Part shown: piece after piece, positions 40,966 to 50,226 of the stretch
How the letters are laid out: every line of letters begins with the position of its first letter
How positions within the stretch are numbered: position 1 is the first letter of the stretch
NCBI GenBank assembly: GCA_045804965.1
Contig: JBJMMD010000022.1
Coordinates: forward strand, 124,001-188,000
DNA length: 64,000 nucleotides
Origin: CAVTUU01 sp045804965
Lineage (GTDB): Bacteria > Chloroflexota > Chloroflexia > Thermomicrobiales > UBA6265
Reading direction: 5' to 3'
Notes under the pieces: generated by a model
Database searches by the model: none
What the model saw: the letters and a program-made list of their open reading frames with translations, nothing else
Told to the model about the DNA's origin: nothing
Translations under genes and position numbers: made by a program

Positions 40966-42597
40966 GTGAATTGGGCCCGTCGGACCGCCCTGATCGGTAC
41001 AGGGATATTGACCGGCATTGTGGCGGCGCTGGCGATGACGCTGACGATGGCGGCCGGGCGCTACTGGCTGGGCATTTCCCCGCCACCAGAGGCGGCGCCT
41101 GACCGCCTCGCGCCGACCTTCGACATCGAGTCATTTTTCAAGCTCTTCAATAAGTACGGTGGCTACAACGGGCTGAAGAAGTTCGGCGTGCGGACGGGCA
41201 TCGAGGTCCTGTTCGCCGCCGGCGCGGTGGTAGGCATCGCGTTCGTGCTGCTGGTTGAGAGCCGCCGCTCCCGCGCCCATGGGTCGTGGAAGTTTGGATT
41301 CAGCCGCTACGGCGCGATCTTCATCGCGCTCAGTGTCGCGGTCGTCTGGATCGGAACGGTCATTTTCCTGTGGCCGGTGCTGGGCGCGAATTACCGTGGC
41401 TTGCCGCCGTCGTGGGCACGCGTCGCGAGTATCCTCGGCTTGCTCGTCGATTACCTTGTGTTTGGCCTCGTGTTGCTCCTTACCTATCGCTTCATCGCCG
41501 AGCGCCCACTGGCAACCGCTGATCGGCCGGCGACCGCGCCCGAAGTCGTGCCGGTGGCGAGGCCCGCGACGAGACGCGCGGTCCTCGCCGCGGGCGTCGG
41601 GGTTCTTCTCGCTTTGCCTTCGTATGCCTTGATCAAGCGGCTCTATGACCGCGCCGTGTTCTCGTACGACGGGCTGACCTATAGCGGTCCGGGCGTAATG
41701 CCGATCACGCCAAATGACAAGTTCTATTCCGTCACCAAGAATGTTGTCGATCCCAACGTGACGAAGACATTCTGGCGGCTCGAGATCGGCGGGCTGGTGA
41801 TGCATTCGACGCGCCTTAGCTTCGACGACCTCGCAGCGATGCCGGCAGTCACCCAAGAAACGACGCTGATGTGCATCAGCAACAGGATCGGCTCCGGCCT
41901 GTTCAGCAACGCCAATTGGACGGGCGTGCCGATGCGCGATCTGCTCAATGCGGCGCAAATCAAAGACGGCGCGGTCGAGGTCAAGCTCCATGGCGCCGAT
42001 GGCTACACCGATACCTTCGCCATCGATAAGGCGATGGAGCCGACGACGATGGTGGTCTACCAAATGAACGGCGAGCCGCTACCTCCGCACCATGGGTACC
42101 CTGCGCGGGTCATCGTACCCGGGCTGTACGGCGAAAAGAACGTGAAATGGGTGACGGCGATCGAGGTTATCGATCACGACGGCAAGGGTTTCTACGAGCA
42201 GCAGGGATGGGGCCCGAACTTCGTCGTTCCCACCCGTTCCGACATTTTCGCGCCGCAGTGGCGGCGGGGCCACAGCGGCGACGCCTTTGTCCAGCCATTT
42301 CACGTCAACCAGGCGGTGACTGTGAAAGGACGCGCCTTCGGCGGCAATCGGGGAATCAAAGCGGTCGATGTGAGCATCGACAACGGGGAAAACTGGGCGC
42401 CAGCCCGCGTCGACTACCCCGGCACGAATCTGACCTGGACATTTTGGAGCTTTGTTTGGACGCCCTCAAAGGCGGGTAACTTCATTGTCACCTCGCGGGC
42501 TGTCGACGGCATGGGTCAACCCCAAATCGAGGAAAAGCGCGGGACCATTCCGCAGGGCGCGACAGGCTTCCACCGCGTCAAGGCGATTGTGCAATGA
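40966..42597 (+). CDS. Membrane-anchored molybdopterin-dependent oxidoreductase (sulfite oxidase fold)
   Basis: 543 residues from a GTG at 40966 with TGAGG 6 bases upstream; longer starts lack a ribosome site. Four hydrophobic spans fill residues ~10-230 (ALIGTGILTGIVAALAMTLT first). The Mo-binding domain begins with PITPNDKFYSVTKNVVDPNV, and the Mo-ligand Cys is in TLMCISNRIG near residue 301; GHSGDAF and the C-terminal dimerisation domain (VKGRAFGGNRGIKAVDVSID) follow. There is no clear heme motif in the spans. The catalytic domain is expected on the outer face. It is the first gene of a co-directional set with glycosyltransferases; the link is unexplained. Confidence 0.86.
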   Translation: MNWARRTALIGTGILTGIVAALAMTLTMAAGRYWLGISPPPEAAPDRLAPTFDIESFFKLFNKYGGYNGLKKFGVRTGIEVLFAAGAVVGIAFVLLVESRRSRAHGSWKFGFSRYGAIFIALSVAVVWIGTVIFLWPVLGANYRGLPPSWARVASILGLLVDYLVFGLVLLLTYRFIAERPLATADRPATAPEVVPVARPATRRAVLAAGVGVLLALPSYALIKRLYDRAVFSYDGLTYSGPGVMPITPNDKFYSVTKNVVDPNVTKTFWRLEIGGLVMHSTRLSFDDLAAMPAVTQETTLMCISNRIGSGLFSNANWTGVPMRDLLNAAQIKDGAVEVKLHGADGYTDTFAIDKAMEPTTMVVYQMNGEPLPPHHGYPARVIVPGLYGEKNVKWVTAIEVIDHDGKGFYEQQGWGPNFVVPTRSDIFAPQWRRGHSGDAFVQPFHVNQAVTVKGRAFGGNRGIKAVDVSIDNGENWAPARVDYPGTNLTWTFWSFVWTPSKAGNFIVTSRAVDGMGQPQIEEKRGTIPQGATGFHRVKAIVQ

Positions 42598-42638
42598 CAC
42601 TGGTCACGGGCATGGATCATCGCGGAGGGAATCGTCTG

Positions 42639-44510
42639 ATGAGCCAGCGGACGACGGCGCTGGTGACCGGCGGGGCCGGGCTCATCGGCTCTCATATCGT
42701 GGACCAGGCGCTCGCCGCGGGCTGGGATGTCCGGATCTTGGATTCGCTGGAACGGCAAACCCACCGGAGTGGGAAGCCGCCGTGGATCCCGCAGGAGGCC
42801 GACTTCCTACGGGGCGATGTCCGTCGCCGGCGCGACTGGGAACGCGCATTGGACGGCGTCGACGTCGTCTTCCACGAGGCGGCCTATGGCGGATACATGC
42901 CGGAAATTGCCAAATTCATCCACGTCAATGCCTACGGTACCGCCTTGCTCCTGGAAACCATCCGCGAGCGGAAACTGCCGGTGCGCAAGGTCGTCCTCGC
43001 CTCGTCGCAGGCGGTCTACAACGAAGGCGCATATCGCTGTCCCGACCATGGCCATTTCTTCGGCGTCACTCGCGCGGTTGCGCAGCTGGCGCGCGGCGAT
43101 TTCGAGATGCGCTGCCCTTTCTGCGGCGCTGCCGCGACCCCGGCGCCGACCAGTGAGGACGCGCCGATGGGCGGCGAAAATGTCTATGCCATCAGCAAGG
43201 CGGATCAGGAGCGACTTCTGATCTCGTGTGGCCGGGCAACCGGCATCCCGGTCGTGGCGCTTCGCTATTCCTGCACCTATGGGCCTCGCCAATCGCTCTT
43301 CAACCCCTATACCGGCGTCATCGCGATCTTTTGCACTCGGCTGCTGAACGACCGTCCGCCAATTGTCTATGAGGATGGGCATCAGTCGCGGGACCTCATC
43401 TTTGTGGACGATGTTGCCCGAGCGAACATGCTCGTCGCGACCGATGAGCGCGCGAATGGGCGCATCTTCAACGTCGGGACTGGTCAGGCGGTGGAGATCG
43501 GCGAGCTTGCTCGGATCCTGGCCCGACGACTGGACAAGGAGATCGAACCGCTGCTTCCGGGCGAGTTCCGGCCGGGCGAAATGCGCGCCCTCATCTCCGA
43601 CGTTTCGCGGATCGCGGAGCTTGGGTTTCAACCGGCGATCGATCTCGCGACCGGCATCGACCGCTATCTCGACTGGATCAGTGCCCAAGGTCCGATCAAG
43701 GACTATTTCGCGGCCGCCGAGCGGATTCTGCGCCGGAAGCAGATCGTGCAGCGGGCGATCCCGGCGCCCACTGTCCGGCCGACTGCCGCGGTCGTCGTCC
43801 CGGCGCTGAACGAGGAAGCGACCGTCGGCGATCTCATTGCCGAGATTGCGGCGGTCGCCGTATTGCCCGATCTTCCGGTTTCAATTTCGCAGATCGTCCT
43901 CGTCGACAATGGGAGCACCGACGCCACCTCGGCCCGCGCCGTAGCCGCGGGCGCAACCGTTGTCGCCGAGCCCCTGCCCGGCTATGGCCGCGCCTGCCTG
44001 TGCGGGGTGCTGGCGACAGGCGATGTCGATCTCATCGTGCTTATGGATGCCGACCGGAGCGATTGCCCCTTCGAGCTGGATCGCCTGATTGCGCCGATGC
44101 TGGCCGGTGACGTGGACCTCGTCATCGGCTCGCGCGTGCTTGGCCGCGCCGAACCGGGCTCGCTGTTGTTGCCACAACGCGTGGGGAATCAAATTGCGGC
44201 GTTGCTGTTGCGATTGCTGTATGGCGTCCGCATGACCGACATCGGTCCGTTTCGCGTCATTCGCAAGCGCGATCTGCTGGCGCTCGGCATGTCCGAAATG
44301 ACCTACGGCTGGTCGGTCGAGATGATCGTGCGCGCCGCCCAGCTCGGGCTACGGGTAGCGGAGGTTCCTGTGTCTTACCGCAAGCGCGCGGGTGGGCAAT
44401 CGAAAGTGAGCGGCAATCTCGCGGCGTCGATTCGAGCGGGCTATCGCATCCTCAGCACGATTGTGCGGTGCCGAATCGGACCTCGTCCCGCGCCGCAAGA
44501 GGGGGCTTAG
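42639..44510 (+). CDS. Fused NAD-dependent epimerase/dehydratase and GT2 glycosyltransferase
   Basis: 623 residues from the ATG at 42639 with GGAGGG 9 bases upstream. Residues 1-370 are an extended SDR: TALVTGGAGLIGSHIVDQAL, and the active-site pair VYAISK near 182. A zinc-ribbon-like insert is present (RCPDHGHFF, MRCPFCG). From ~385 a GT2 domain follows: VVVPALNEEATVGDLIAEIA, the DxD region LMDADRSDCPFELDRL near 468, and TYGWSVEMIVRAAQLG near the end. GT2 of this type often moves glucose or mannose to a polyprenyl phosphate. Fusion of sugar activation to transfer in one chain is uncommon. Followed after 1 base by a GT39-like membrane gene. Confidence 0.88.
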   Translation: MSQRTTALVTGGAGLIGSHIVDQALAAGWDVRILDSLERQTHRSGKPPWIPQEADFLRGDVRRRRDWERALDGVDVVFHEAAYGGYMPEIAKFIHVNAYGTALLLETIRERKLPVRKVVLASSQAVYNEGAYRCPDHGHFFGVTRAVAQLARGDFEMRCPFCGAAATPAPTSEDAPMGGENVYAISKADQERLLISCGRATGIPVVALRYSCTYGPRQSLFNPYTGVIAIFCTRLLNDRPPIVYEDGHQSRDLIFVDDVARANMLVATDERANGRIFNVGTGQAVEIGELARILARRLDKEIEPLLPGEFRPGEMRALISDVSRIAELGFQPAIDLATGIDRYLDWISAQGPIKDYFAAAERILRRKQIVQRAIPAPTVRPTAAVVVPALNEEATVGDLIAEIAAVAVLPDLPVSISQIVLVDNGSTDATSARAVAAGATVVAEPLPGYGRACLCGVLATGDVDLIVLMDADRSDCPFELDRLIAPMLAGDVDLVIGSRVLGRAEPGSLLLPQRVGNQIAALLLRLLYGVRMTDIGPFRVIRKRDLLALGMSEMTYGWSVEMIVRAAQLGLRVAEVPVSYRKRAGGQSKVSGNLAASIRAGYRILSTIVRCRIGPRPAPQEGA

Positions 44511-44511
44511 C

Positions 44512-46257
44512 GTGGATGTCGCCGAGCGCGTGGCTCGCGCTGCACCGTGGCGAAGCGAAGCACTTGCCCGGGTACGGGAGTGGCTGGGTCTCAACTGGCC
44601 AATTACCTGCGTGCTCGTGGCCTTTGCGGGCTCGGCGTTCATCGTGCCGACATTGGCACCGGTCGCGACGACCGATGATTGGGGCTACACGCGTTCGGTC
44701 GAAATCTTGGTGCGCGAGGGCCGGTTGACGGTCTTTCCTGTCGTTGCCGCGACGGCGGTGTTCCAAATTGGCTGGGGGGCGCTGTTCGCCCTGCTGTTTG
44801 GGATGACGCTCGGAGTTATGCGTGTTGCAACTGTGGTAATGGTTGCGCTGGGCGGCGTCGGTCTCTATGCGCTATTGCGCGAGCTCGGCGTGCAACGCGG
44901 CCGCAGCGCTCTCGGCGTCGCGGCCTATCTCTTCAGCCCGCTCGCCTTTGTCCTCGCCTACACCTTCATGACCGACTCGTATCTCACCTCATTGCTCATC
45001 ATCGCGACGTATTGCTATGTCCGCGGACTGCGACCGGAGCAGGTGAGCAGCAGCATGATCGTCGCCGGTTCGGTCGTCGCCGCGTGCGCCTTTCTCACCC
45101 GGCAGCAAGGGGCGTTGATTCCGCTCGCCGTCGTCACGTATCTGCTGCTGAGCCGCCGCCTGCGCCCGAACCGGGCCGGACTGGGCTTGTTCTTGCAGAT
45201 CGTGGCGATTCCCGTTGGCGCGACGGTGGCCTATTATGTCTGGCTCAAGTACTTCAACGACGTGCCCAATGTGCAGACCGGTTTTCTCGACGAGGCGAGG
45301 AACGCGGGGGTGTCCGGCGGCTGGCGCTTGACTCGACATCTCCTGTTCATCGCCTTGATGTATCTCGGCTTCTTCTGTCTGCCGATCGTGATCGCGCTCA
45401 TCCCCGGTCTGCGCCGCCTCGTTCGCGGCATGCCGACCGGTGGGTGGATCTTGTTCCTGGGCTGGGAACCGCTGCTCATCCTCGGGCTCGCGACATCCTA
45501 CCTTGCTGGTCGCTGGATGCCATACGTACCGCAGTTCGTGGGCGCGGGCGGTCTCGGGCCACCCGATGTGCTTGGCTCGCGGCCCCGCATGTTCGACGGC
45601 AGGTTTTTCGATTGGGCGACCTTCGTTTGCGCGGCAAGCGCGTTCCTGTTCGCGCTCGTCCTCTGCCGGGGTTTCGCGGCGTCGTTGCGGTCTCACCCAG
45701 GCGCCGCCCTGCTGCTCACGATTACCCTGTGGCAGGTCATCGGCATCATCCCGCCATCCTTCCATTACCTGCGCCGCGGGTATTCACTCGATCGCTACCT
45801 CTTGCCGTTGCTGCCGCTCGGGCTCTGTTTGGTCCTGTGGGCGGCTCGCGATCTGCGCCTGGCCCAACCGGCGGCGTGGTTCGTGGTGGCGGTGTTCGCT
45901 CTCTTTGCGGTCGCGGGCACGCGCGATTACCTCGTGTTCATGCATGCCGTGTGGGACATGGCGAGCGCGGCAAACGCAGCGGGCGTGCGCAATGAACGGC
46001 TCGATGCCGGCGCCGCCTGGGATGGCTACCACCTCTACACCTACGGTCTCGAAACGGGCATTACGCGGGCGCGAACCCGCCCGGGGCCGTGGTGGACTTA
46101 CTTCTATGGAAAGGCGACCAATTCGAGCTACGTTGTCGCCGGGAGACCGCGAACACGCTACGCGACGGTGTGGGTGCGGCCCTACTCATCGTGGCTGCAA
46201 CGGAGGCCAACCAAGGTCTATTTGCTGCGTCGCTACGGGATCCCGGCGCCGCCATGA
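44512..46257 (+). CDS. GT39/ArnT-like membrane glycosyltransferase
   Basis: 581 residues from a GTG at 44512, 1 base after the previous stop, with AAGAGGGGG upstream. Around 12 membrane spans (ITCVLVAFAGSAFIVPTLAP first). The catalytic loop after span 1 carries the Asp pair TTDDWGYTRSVEIL near residue 55, as in ArnT/PMT-type enzymes that use polyprenyl-phosphate-linked sugars. The protein ends with a long soluble tail. It fits the preceding GT2 domain, which would make the polyprenyl-phosphate sugar. The acceptor is unknown. Confidence 0.82.
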   Translation: MDVAERVARAAPWRSEALARVREWLGLNWPITCVLVAFAGSAFIVPTLAPVATTDDWGYTRSVEILVREGRLTVFPVVAATAVFQIGWGALFALLFGMTLGVMRVATVVMVALGGVGLYALLRELGVQRGRSALGVAAYLFSPLAFVLAYTFMTDSYLTSLLIIATYCYVRGLRPEQVSSSMIVAGSVVAACAFLTRQQGALIPLAVVTYLLLSRRLRPNRAGLGLFLQIVAIPVGATVAYYVWLKYFNDVPNVQTGFLDEARNAGVSGGWRLTRHLLFIALMYLGFFCLPIVIALIPGLRRLVRGMPTGGWILFLGWEPLLILGLATSYLAGRWMPYVPQFVGAGGLGPPDVLGSRPRMFDGRFFDWATFVCAASAFLFALVLCRGFAASLRSHPGAALLLTITLWQVIGIIPPSFHYLRRGYSLDRYLLPLLPLGLCLVLWAARDLRLAQPAAWFVVAVFALFAVAGTRDYLVFMHAVWDMASAANAAGVRNERLDAGAAWDGYHLYTYGLETGITRARTRPGPWWTYFYGKATNSSYVVAGRPRTRYATVWVRPYSSWLQRRPTKVYLLRRYGIPAPP

Positions 46258-47006
46258 GCAGGAATGAGAAGACGTCAATGCCGGAACGACGCGTCGACAA
46301 TCTCTTGCTCATTGCCGCCCGTGAGCCGGCGTCCGGTCTCACCAAGACGCGACTGGGCGCGACAATCGGCATGGAGCGCGCCGCCTTCCTCTACCGCGCT
46401 TTCCTGGCTGATCTCGCCGATCGCTTCGCTCCGGGTGATAGCGAACAGAACGACTATCAAGTGGCTTGGGCGTTTACCCCGGCAGCATGCGATTTCCGAT
46501 CTGTGATCGAAGGCATCAATCCGCGCGCGGCAGGACCCGGCGTGCAATTCGTCGGCCAAGTCGGTGATTCGTGGGGTGAGCGGCAAACGAACCTTCTGCG
46601 CTGGGGTCATGGCGAGGGGTATTCGCGGACGGTCTTGATCGCCTCGGACTCGCCGCAGCTGCCGCGCGAAATCGTGATCCGCGCCTTCGCCCACCTCCAC
46701 GACCACGACGTGACGTTTGGGCGCGTTCATGACGGCGGGTATTACCTAGTTGGCAACCGCGGATTTCACGATGTCCTGGCGCATGTGCCGATGAGCACCC
46801 GGTGCGCGGCCGATGCACTCGTCGCGCGGATCGCGGAATTGGGCCTTTGCGCCGCGGAATTGCCGTGCACGTTCGACATCGACGTTGGCGAGGACCTCGA
46901 CCTGCTGGTCGCCGCGCTGACCGCGGAAGACGAAGCGGCTCCCCACACCTGGCGAGCACTCGTCTATCTGGGACTTGCCCCCGTCCCTGCCGGTTCACGG
47001 TTCTAA
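46254..47006 (+). CDS. DUF2064/TIGR04282-family glycosyltransferase-like protein
   Basis: 250 residues from the ATG at 46254, overlapping the previous stop by 4 bases. The family opening is NLLLIAAREPASGLTKTRLG, carrying the KTRL motif near residue 25, then ASDSPQLPREIVIRAFAHLH near 125 and FGRVHDGGYYLVGNR. This is the nucleotidyltransferase-like GT-A fold related to CofC and to small glycosyltransferases. Here it probably handles a nucleotide-sugar step next to the SDR-GT2 protein; exact chemistry unknown. Confidence 0.85.
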   Translation: MSRNEKTSMPERRVDNLLLIAAREPASGLTKTRLGATIGMERAAFLYRAFLADLADRFAPGDSEQNDYQVAWAFTPAACDFRSVIEGINPRAAGPGVQFVGQVGDSWGERQTNLLRWGHGEGYSRTVLIASDSPQLPREIVIRAFAHLHDHDVTFGRVHDGGYYLVGNRGFHDVLAHVPMSTRCAADALVARIAELGLCAAELPCTFDIDVGEDLDLLVAALTAEDEAAPHTWRALVYLGLAPVPAGSRF

Positions 47007-47074
47007 ATTGAATCAGCGGTGGGCCAATCGCCTTCTGTGCTTGCGTCGGCGCCGATTTGGAGAGTGAGTTCCCA

Positions 47075-47189
47075 CCCGTTATGCCGAGCGCCACCTTAGT
47101 GATGCCGCGCGACGTCACAGCGGCTGGCACTGATCAGGATGGTAGTTGGCAGGCACAGTTCCTTCGGCTGTCGCTCAGGATAACGGGGG
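47075..47189. repeat. Family 1 terminal-inverted repeat element
   Basis: Ends CCCGTTATGCCGAGCG (47075-47090) and CGCTCAGGATAACGGG (47174-47189) are inverted repeats with two mismatches. Located in the 239-base gap between converging genes, which holds no other feature. Confidence 0.65.
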
Positions 47190-47245
47190 CGAGGAGCTCA
47201 AGATGACGACGACGGGAGAGTGCTCATGACGATGGGGATTGTCGC

Positions 47246-48490
47246 TCAACAGGTCGGGGTGGTGGCGCTCATGGCGAGGCTGGCGTTGACGCCGCCGAAG
47301 CCGAAGGAGTTGCAGAGGAGATGCGTCGCCTGACAATTGCGGCCACCGGGCGGGATCACGTCGAGGTCGCATGCCGGATCCTGATTGATGAGATTGGCGG
47401 TGCCGGGGAGGTGGCCTTGTTGGAGCGCGAGGGCGCAGATTGCAGCTTCCATTGCGCCGGTGGCGCCGAGGGCGTGACCGTGTAACCCCTTTGTGCCGCT
47501 GACCGCGACCCGCTCGGCGTGGGTGCCGAGCGCGAGGCGGATGGCACGGCACTCCGCGGGATCATTGAGCACCGTCGACGAGCCGTGAGCATTGACGTAG
47601 TCGATCGCCTCGGGCTTCAGACCGGCGCTGGCCATTGCGTCCGCCATCGCCCGGGCCGCGTGAATGCCGTCCGGGTGCGGAGCGGTCATGTGGTAGGCAT
47701 CACTTGTTGTGCCGTAGCCGGCGACCTCGGCGTAGACGCGCGCGCCGCGCGCGTGCGCATGTTCCAAAGACTCCAGCACGAGCACCGTCCCGCCCTCGGC
47801 GATGACGAAACCGTCGCGGTCACGATCAAAGGGCCGGCTGGCGGTTCCCGGGTCGTGGTTGCGAGTGCTGAGCACGCGAATCATCGCGAACGCGCCCGCG
47901 GTGAGGGGAGCAAGTGGCGCTTCGGCGCCGCCGGCGAGCATAACGGGCACGCGTCCATCCGCGATCAGGCGCGCCGCCTCGCCAATGGCAATCAAACCAG
48001 CCGCACATGAATTGCCATAGGCGAGCGACGGCCCGGTCAACCCGAGCTCGATGGTGACATTGGCGGAGGCTGCGCCGCCGAAGACGGAGAGGGCGAGGAG
48101 CGGATTGACGCGCTGAGGGCCGCTGAGAACATACGAGACATGCTGCTCTTCGCCAAAGGCGACCCCGCCCAGAGCTGAACCAACGTGGACGCCCGCGCCC
48201 GCTCCGGCCGCTTCCGCAGCCGTCAAGCCCGCGTCCGCCAGCGCCATCTGGGCGGAGACGAGCGCAAATTGCGAGAAGCGGTCGAGTCGGCGCGCGCGTT
48301 TGGCCGGAAAGAAGCACAAGGGATCGAAGTCGACCTCCGCCGCGACTTTGCTTACGCACGTCGCGGGATCAAATCGGGTGATCGCGCGAACCGCCGACCT
48401 GCCGCACCGAACGCCGGACCACAGCTCGTCGACCCCAATGCCGATCGGAGTGACTGCGCCGATGCCGGTAATGGCGACGCGATGGCTCAC
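47246..48490 (-). CDS. Beta-ketoacyl synthase (FabF-like)
   Basis: 414 residues, full length for a KASII/FabF enzyme. The thiolase fold begins RVAITGIGAVTPIGIGVDEL. The active-site Cys is in YGNSCAAGLIAIGEA near residue 161. The two His are in VNAHGSSTVLNDPAE near 300 and GLHGHALGATGAMEA near 335, completing Cys-His-His. Such enzymes condense malonyl thioesters; FabF elongates fatty acids, whereas here the gene is not next to other fab genes. Its ATG overlaps the stop of the upstream SRPBCC/cyclase gene by 4 bases. A role in a small polyketide or quinone-like pathway is inferred from that operon. Confidence 0.88.
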   Translation of the reverse strand: MSHRVAITGIGAVTPIGIGVDELWSGVRCGRSAVRAITRFDPATCVSKVAAEVDFDPLCFFPAKRARRLDRFSQFALVSAQMALADAGLTAAEAAGAGAGVHVGSALGGVAFGEEQHVSYVLSGPQRVNPLLALSVFGGAASANVTIELGLTGPSLAYGNSCAAGLIAIGEAARLIADGRVPVMLAGGAEAPLAPLTAGAFAMIRVLSTRNHDPGTASRPFDRDRDGFVIAEGGTVLVLESLEHAHARGARVYAEVAGYGTTSDAYHMTAPHPDGIHAARAMADAMASAGLKPEAIDYVNAHGSSTVLNDPAECRAIRLALGTHAERVAVSGTKGLHGHALGATGAMEAAICALALQQGHLPGTANLINQDPACDLDVIPPGGRNCQATHLLCNSFGFGGVNASLAMSATTPTC

Positions 48491-48981
48491 GACCGGAACT
48501 CGCCGTCGCGATCGAACCGCTCGTCACGGTCTTCGACGATCGCCTTGATGGTCTGCAGCGTCTTGCCGGCAATCGCGCTCACGAAGTGCGGCCCGATGAT
48601 GCCGTCCGCAACCAGGCCGCCGATCAACGGCCACGGCGGCGAAAATGCGTGATCGATATGAACGCTGGTATCGCCGGGACCCGGCGTGAAAGTCCACGCG
48701 ACGTCCATGCCCTTGGTCACGCCCCAAATATGATGAAAGCGGATGATCGGCGTCGGGCCATCGCGCGCGATTTCCTGGATCGCGCGCCATTTGACGGGGA
48801 TGCGCCCGCGCCGCGCCGCCATCTCGACCGTTTTGCGATCGCCCCCACCATCCAGCAGCGTGACCCAGCGATAGTGCGGAAGAAGAGTGGGCCAGCGCTC
48901 GACGTCAGCCGCAAGGGCAACGATCCGGTCTAGGTCGGTCGCCATGCTGATGCAGTTCTCGGTGCGCATCGTTCGCCTCAT
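48487..48981 (-). CDS. SRPBCC polyketide cyclase/dehydrase-type protein
   Basis: 164 residues; the frame begins with ATG at 48981, with a second ATG 4 codons in. Helix-grip pattern: DLDRIVALAADVERWPTLLP, HYRWVTLLDGG, IRFHHIWGVTKGMDVAWTFT and DTSVHIDHAFSPPWPLIGGL. Aromatase/cyclase proteins of this type guide folding of polyketide chains, and others bind lipids. It lies between the flavin reductase (6 bases upstream) and the ketosynthase (4-base overlap), supporting a biosynthetic role. Confidence 0.83.
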   Translation of the reverse strand: MRRTMRTENCISMATDLDRIVALAADVERWPTLLPHYRWVTLLDGGGDRKTVEMAARRGRIPVKWRAIQEIARDGPTPIIRFHHIWGVTKGMDVAWTFTPGPGDTSVHIDHAFSPPWPLIGGLVADGIIGPHFVSAIAGKTLQTIKAIVEDRDERFDRDGEFRS

Positions 48982-48987
48982 GAATAG

Positions 48988-50226
48988 TCAGGGGCGCAAC
49001 AGCCGTGCCAGAAAGAACGGGGAGAGCGCCTGCGAGGCCGGCCGAAAATTGCCGAGCACACCAGTGAGCGTCAATCCAAGCTCCTCGCGACGCGCCAGCC
49101 GCTGAGTAACGTAGTTCATCAAGGGCGGAGCGCTGATAAAACCTTGGACGATCCAACAGACTTCGCGCTTTGCGGTGAACGCTCGTCGCCGCGCGACGCG
49201 GTACGGATCAAGCGCATCGGCCGAGACATCCCGCGCATGCAGGGCGGCGCTCGCCACCGGTGCGGCCAGGTGGGCGCCCAACAGCGCCTCGTCGATGCCC
49301 TCGCCGGTGAAAGGATCGAGAAACGACGCGGCGTCACCCACGAGCAAATAGCCGTCGCCCGTGGTGCGCCGCGCGCGGCGGGCCATCGATCCGACGCCGC
49401 GGATGCCGCCGATCCGCTCCGCGCTTTCCAACATTCGCGCTACGCCCGGGATGGAGCGCAACGACGCGAGATAAAACTCGTCGACCGAACCCGGTCGTTC
49501 TTCCACCGCGCGTACGTTGGCAACCACTGCCACATTCGTCAGCCCGTCTTCCAGTGGAGCCAGCCCGGCGTAGGCGTGATCGCTAACGTGCATTTCTCCG
49601 TTCCGATCGAGTCCGGTCACGCCTCGGTAATGCGCGACGAGCCCCGTTCGCCGCGGCCAGCGCGGGGGAACGTCTAATCCCAAGCTCCGCGTGACCGCTG
49701 AGCTGTGCCCATCGGCGCCGACGACGAGCGCTGCGCGAATGTGTTCGCTGGCGCCATCGATGGCGGCGACCACGCCGACAACGCGACTGCCTTCGCGGAC
49801 CACCTCGCGGACTCGGGCGCGCTCGCGAACATCAACGCCTGCGGCGCGCGCGCGCTCGAGCAAGTGGTGATCGAGGCGGTAGCGGGAGAGTCCGAGCGCG
49901 GCCCGTCCTTGCTCCGCTTTCGCAAAATCCGCCACGAAGCGCTGACCATTTGGCGCATGGACGATCATCGCCTCTAGGCGATGCGCCCCGATTCGAACGA
50001 TCTCGTCGAGGACGCCCATCGCGGCCAGCCGCTCGGCTCCCGCGGGCGTGATGTACTCCGAACAGGCTTTGTGCCGGGGAAAGCTCGCCTTGTCGAGCAG
50101 CAACACCCGGTGCCCGCGTTCAGCCAACTCGGCGGCGATGGTGCTGCCGGCGGGGCCACCGCCGACGATGATTGCTTCGACATCGCGCTCCCGCGGAAAC
50201 GCAACCGCGGCTTGCTCCTCACGCAT
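48988..50226 (-). CDS. FAD-dependent oxidoreductase, geranylgeranyl-reductase/FixC-like
   Basis: 412 residues from the ATG at 50226; a longer frame to 50289 reaches into the upstream gene and is less likely. The dinucleotide motif is AIIVGGGPAGSTIAAELAER near residue 20, followed by the family block HRVLLLDKASFPRHKACSEY. FAD contact is VGDAASFLDPFTGEGIDEAL near 290. Relatives reduce isoprenoid double bonds, and some act as flavin monooxygenases or halogenases in polyketide and quinone pathways. It overlaps the upstream methyltransferase gene by 8 bases. Confidence 0.88.
   Translation of the reverse strand: MREEQAAVAFPRERDVEAIIVGGGPAGSTIAAELAERGHRVLLLDKASFPRHKACSEYITPAGAERLAAMGVLDEIVRIGAHRLEAMIVHAPNGQRFVADFAKAEQGRAALGLSRYRLDHHLLERARAAGVDVRERARVREVVREGSRVVGVVAAIDGASEHIRAALVVGADGHSSAVTRSLGLDVPPRWPRRTGLVAHYRGVTGLDRNGEMHVSDHAYAGLAPLEDGLTNVAVVANVRAVEERPGSVDEFYLASLRSIPGVARMLESAERIGGIRGVGSMARRARRTTGDGYLLVGDAASFLDPFTGEGIDEALLGAHLAAPVASAALHARDVSADALDPYRVARRRAFTAKREVCWIVQGFISAPPLMNYVTQRLARREELGLTLTGVLGNFRPASQALSPFFLARLLRP

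Noticed and set aside
44679..45995. Alternative plus-strand frame inside the GT39-like gene
   Set aside because: Very Arg-rich and without hydrophobic spans, whereas the other frame gives a coherent membrane protein.
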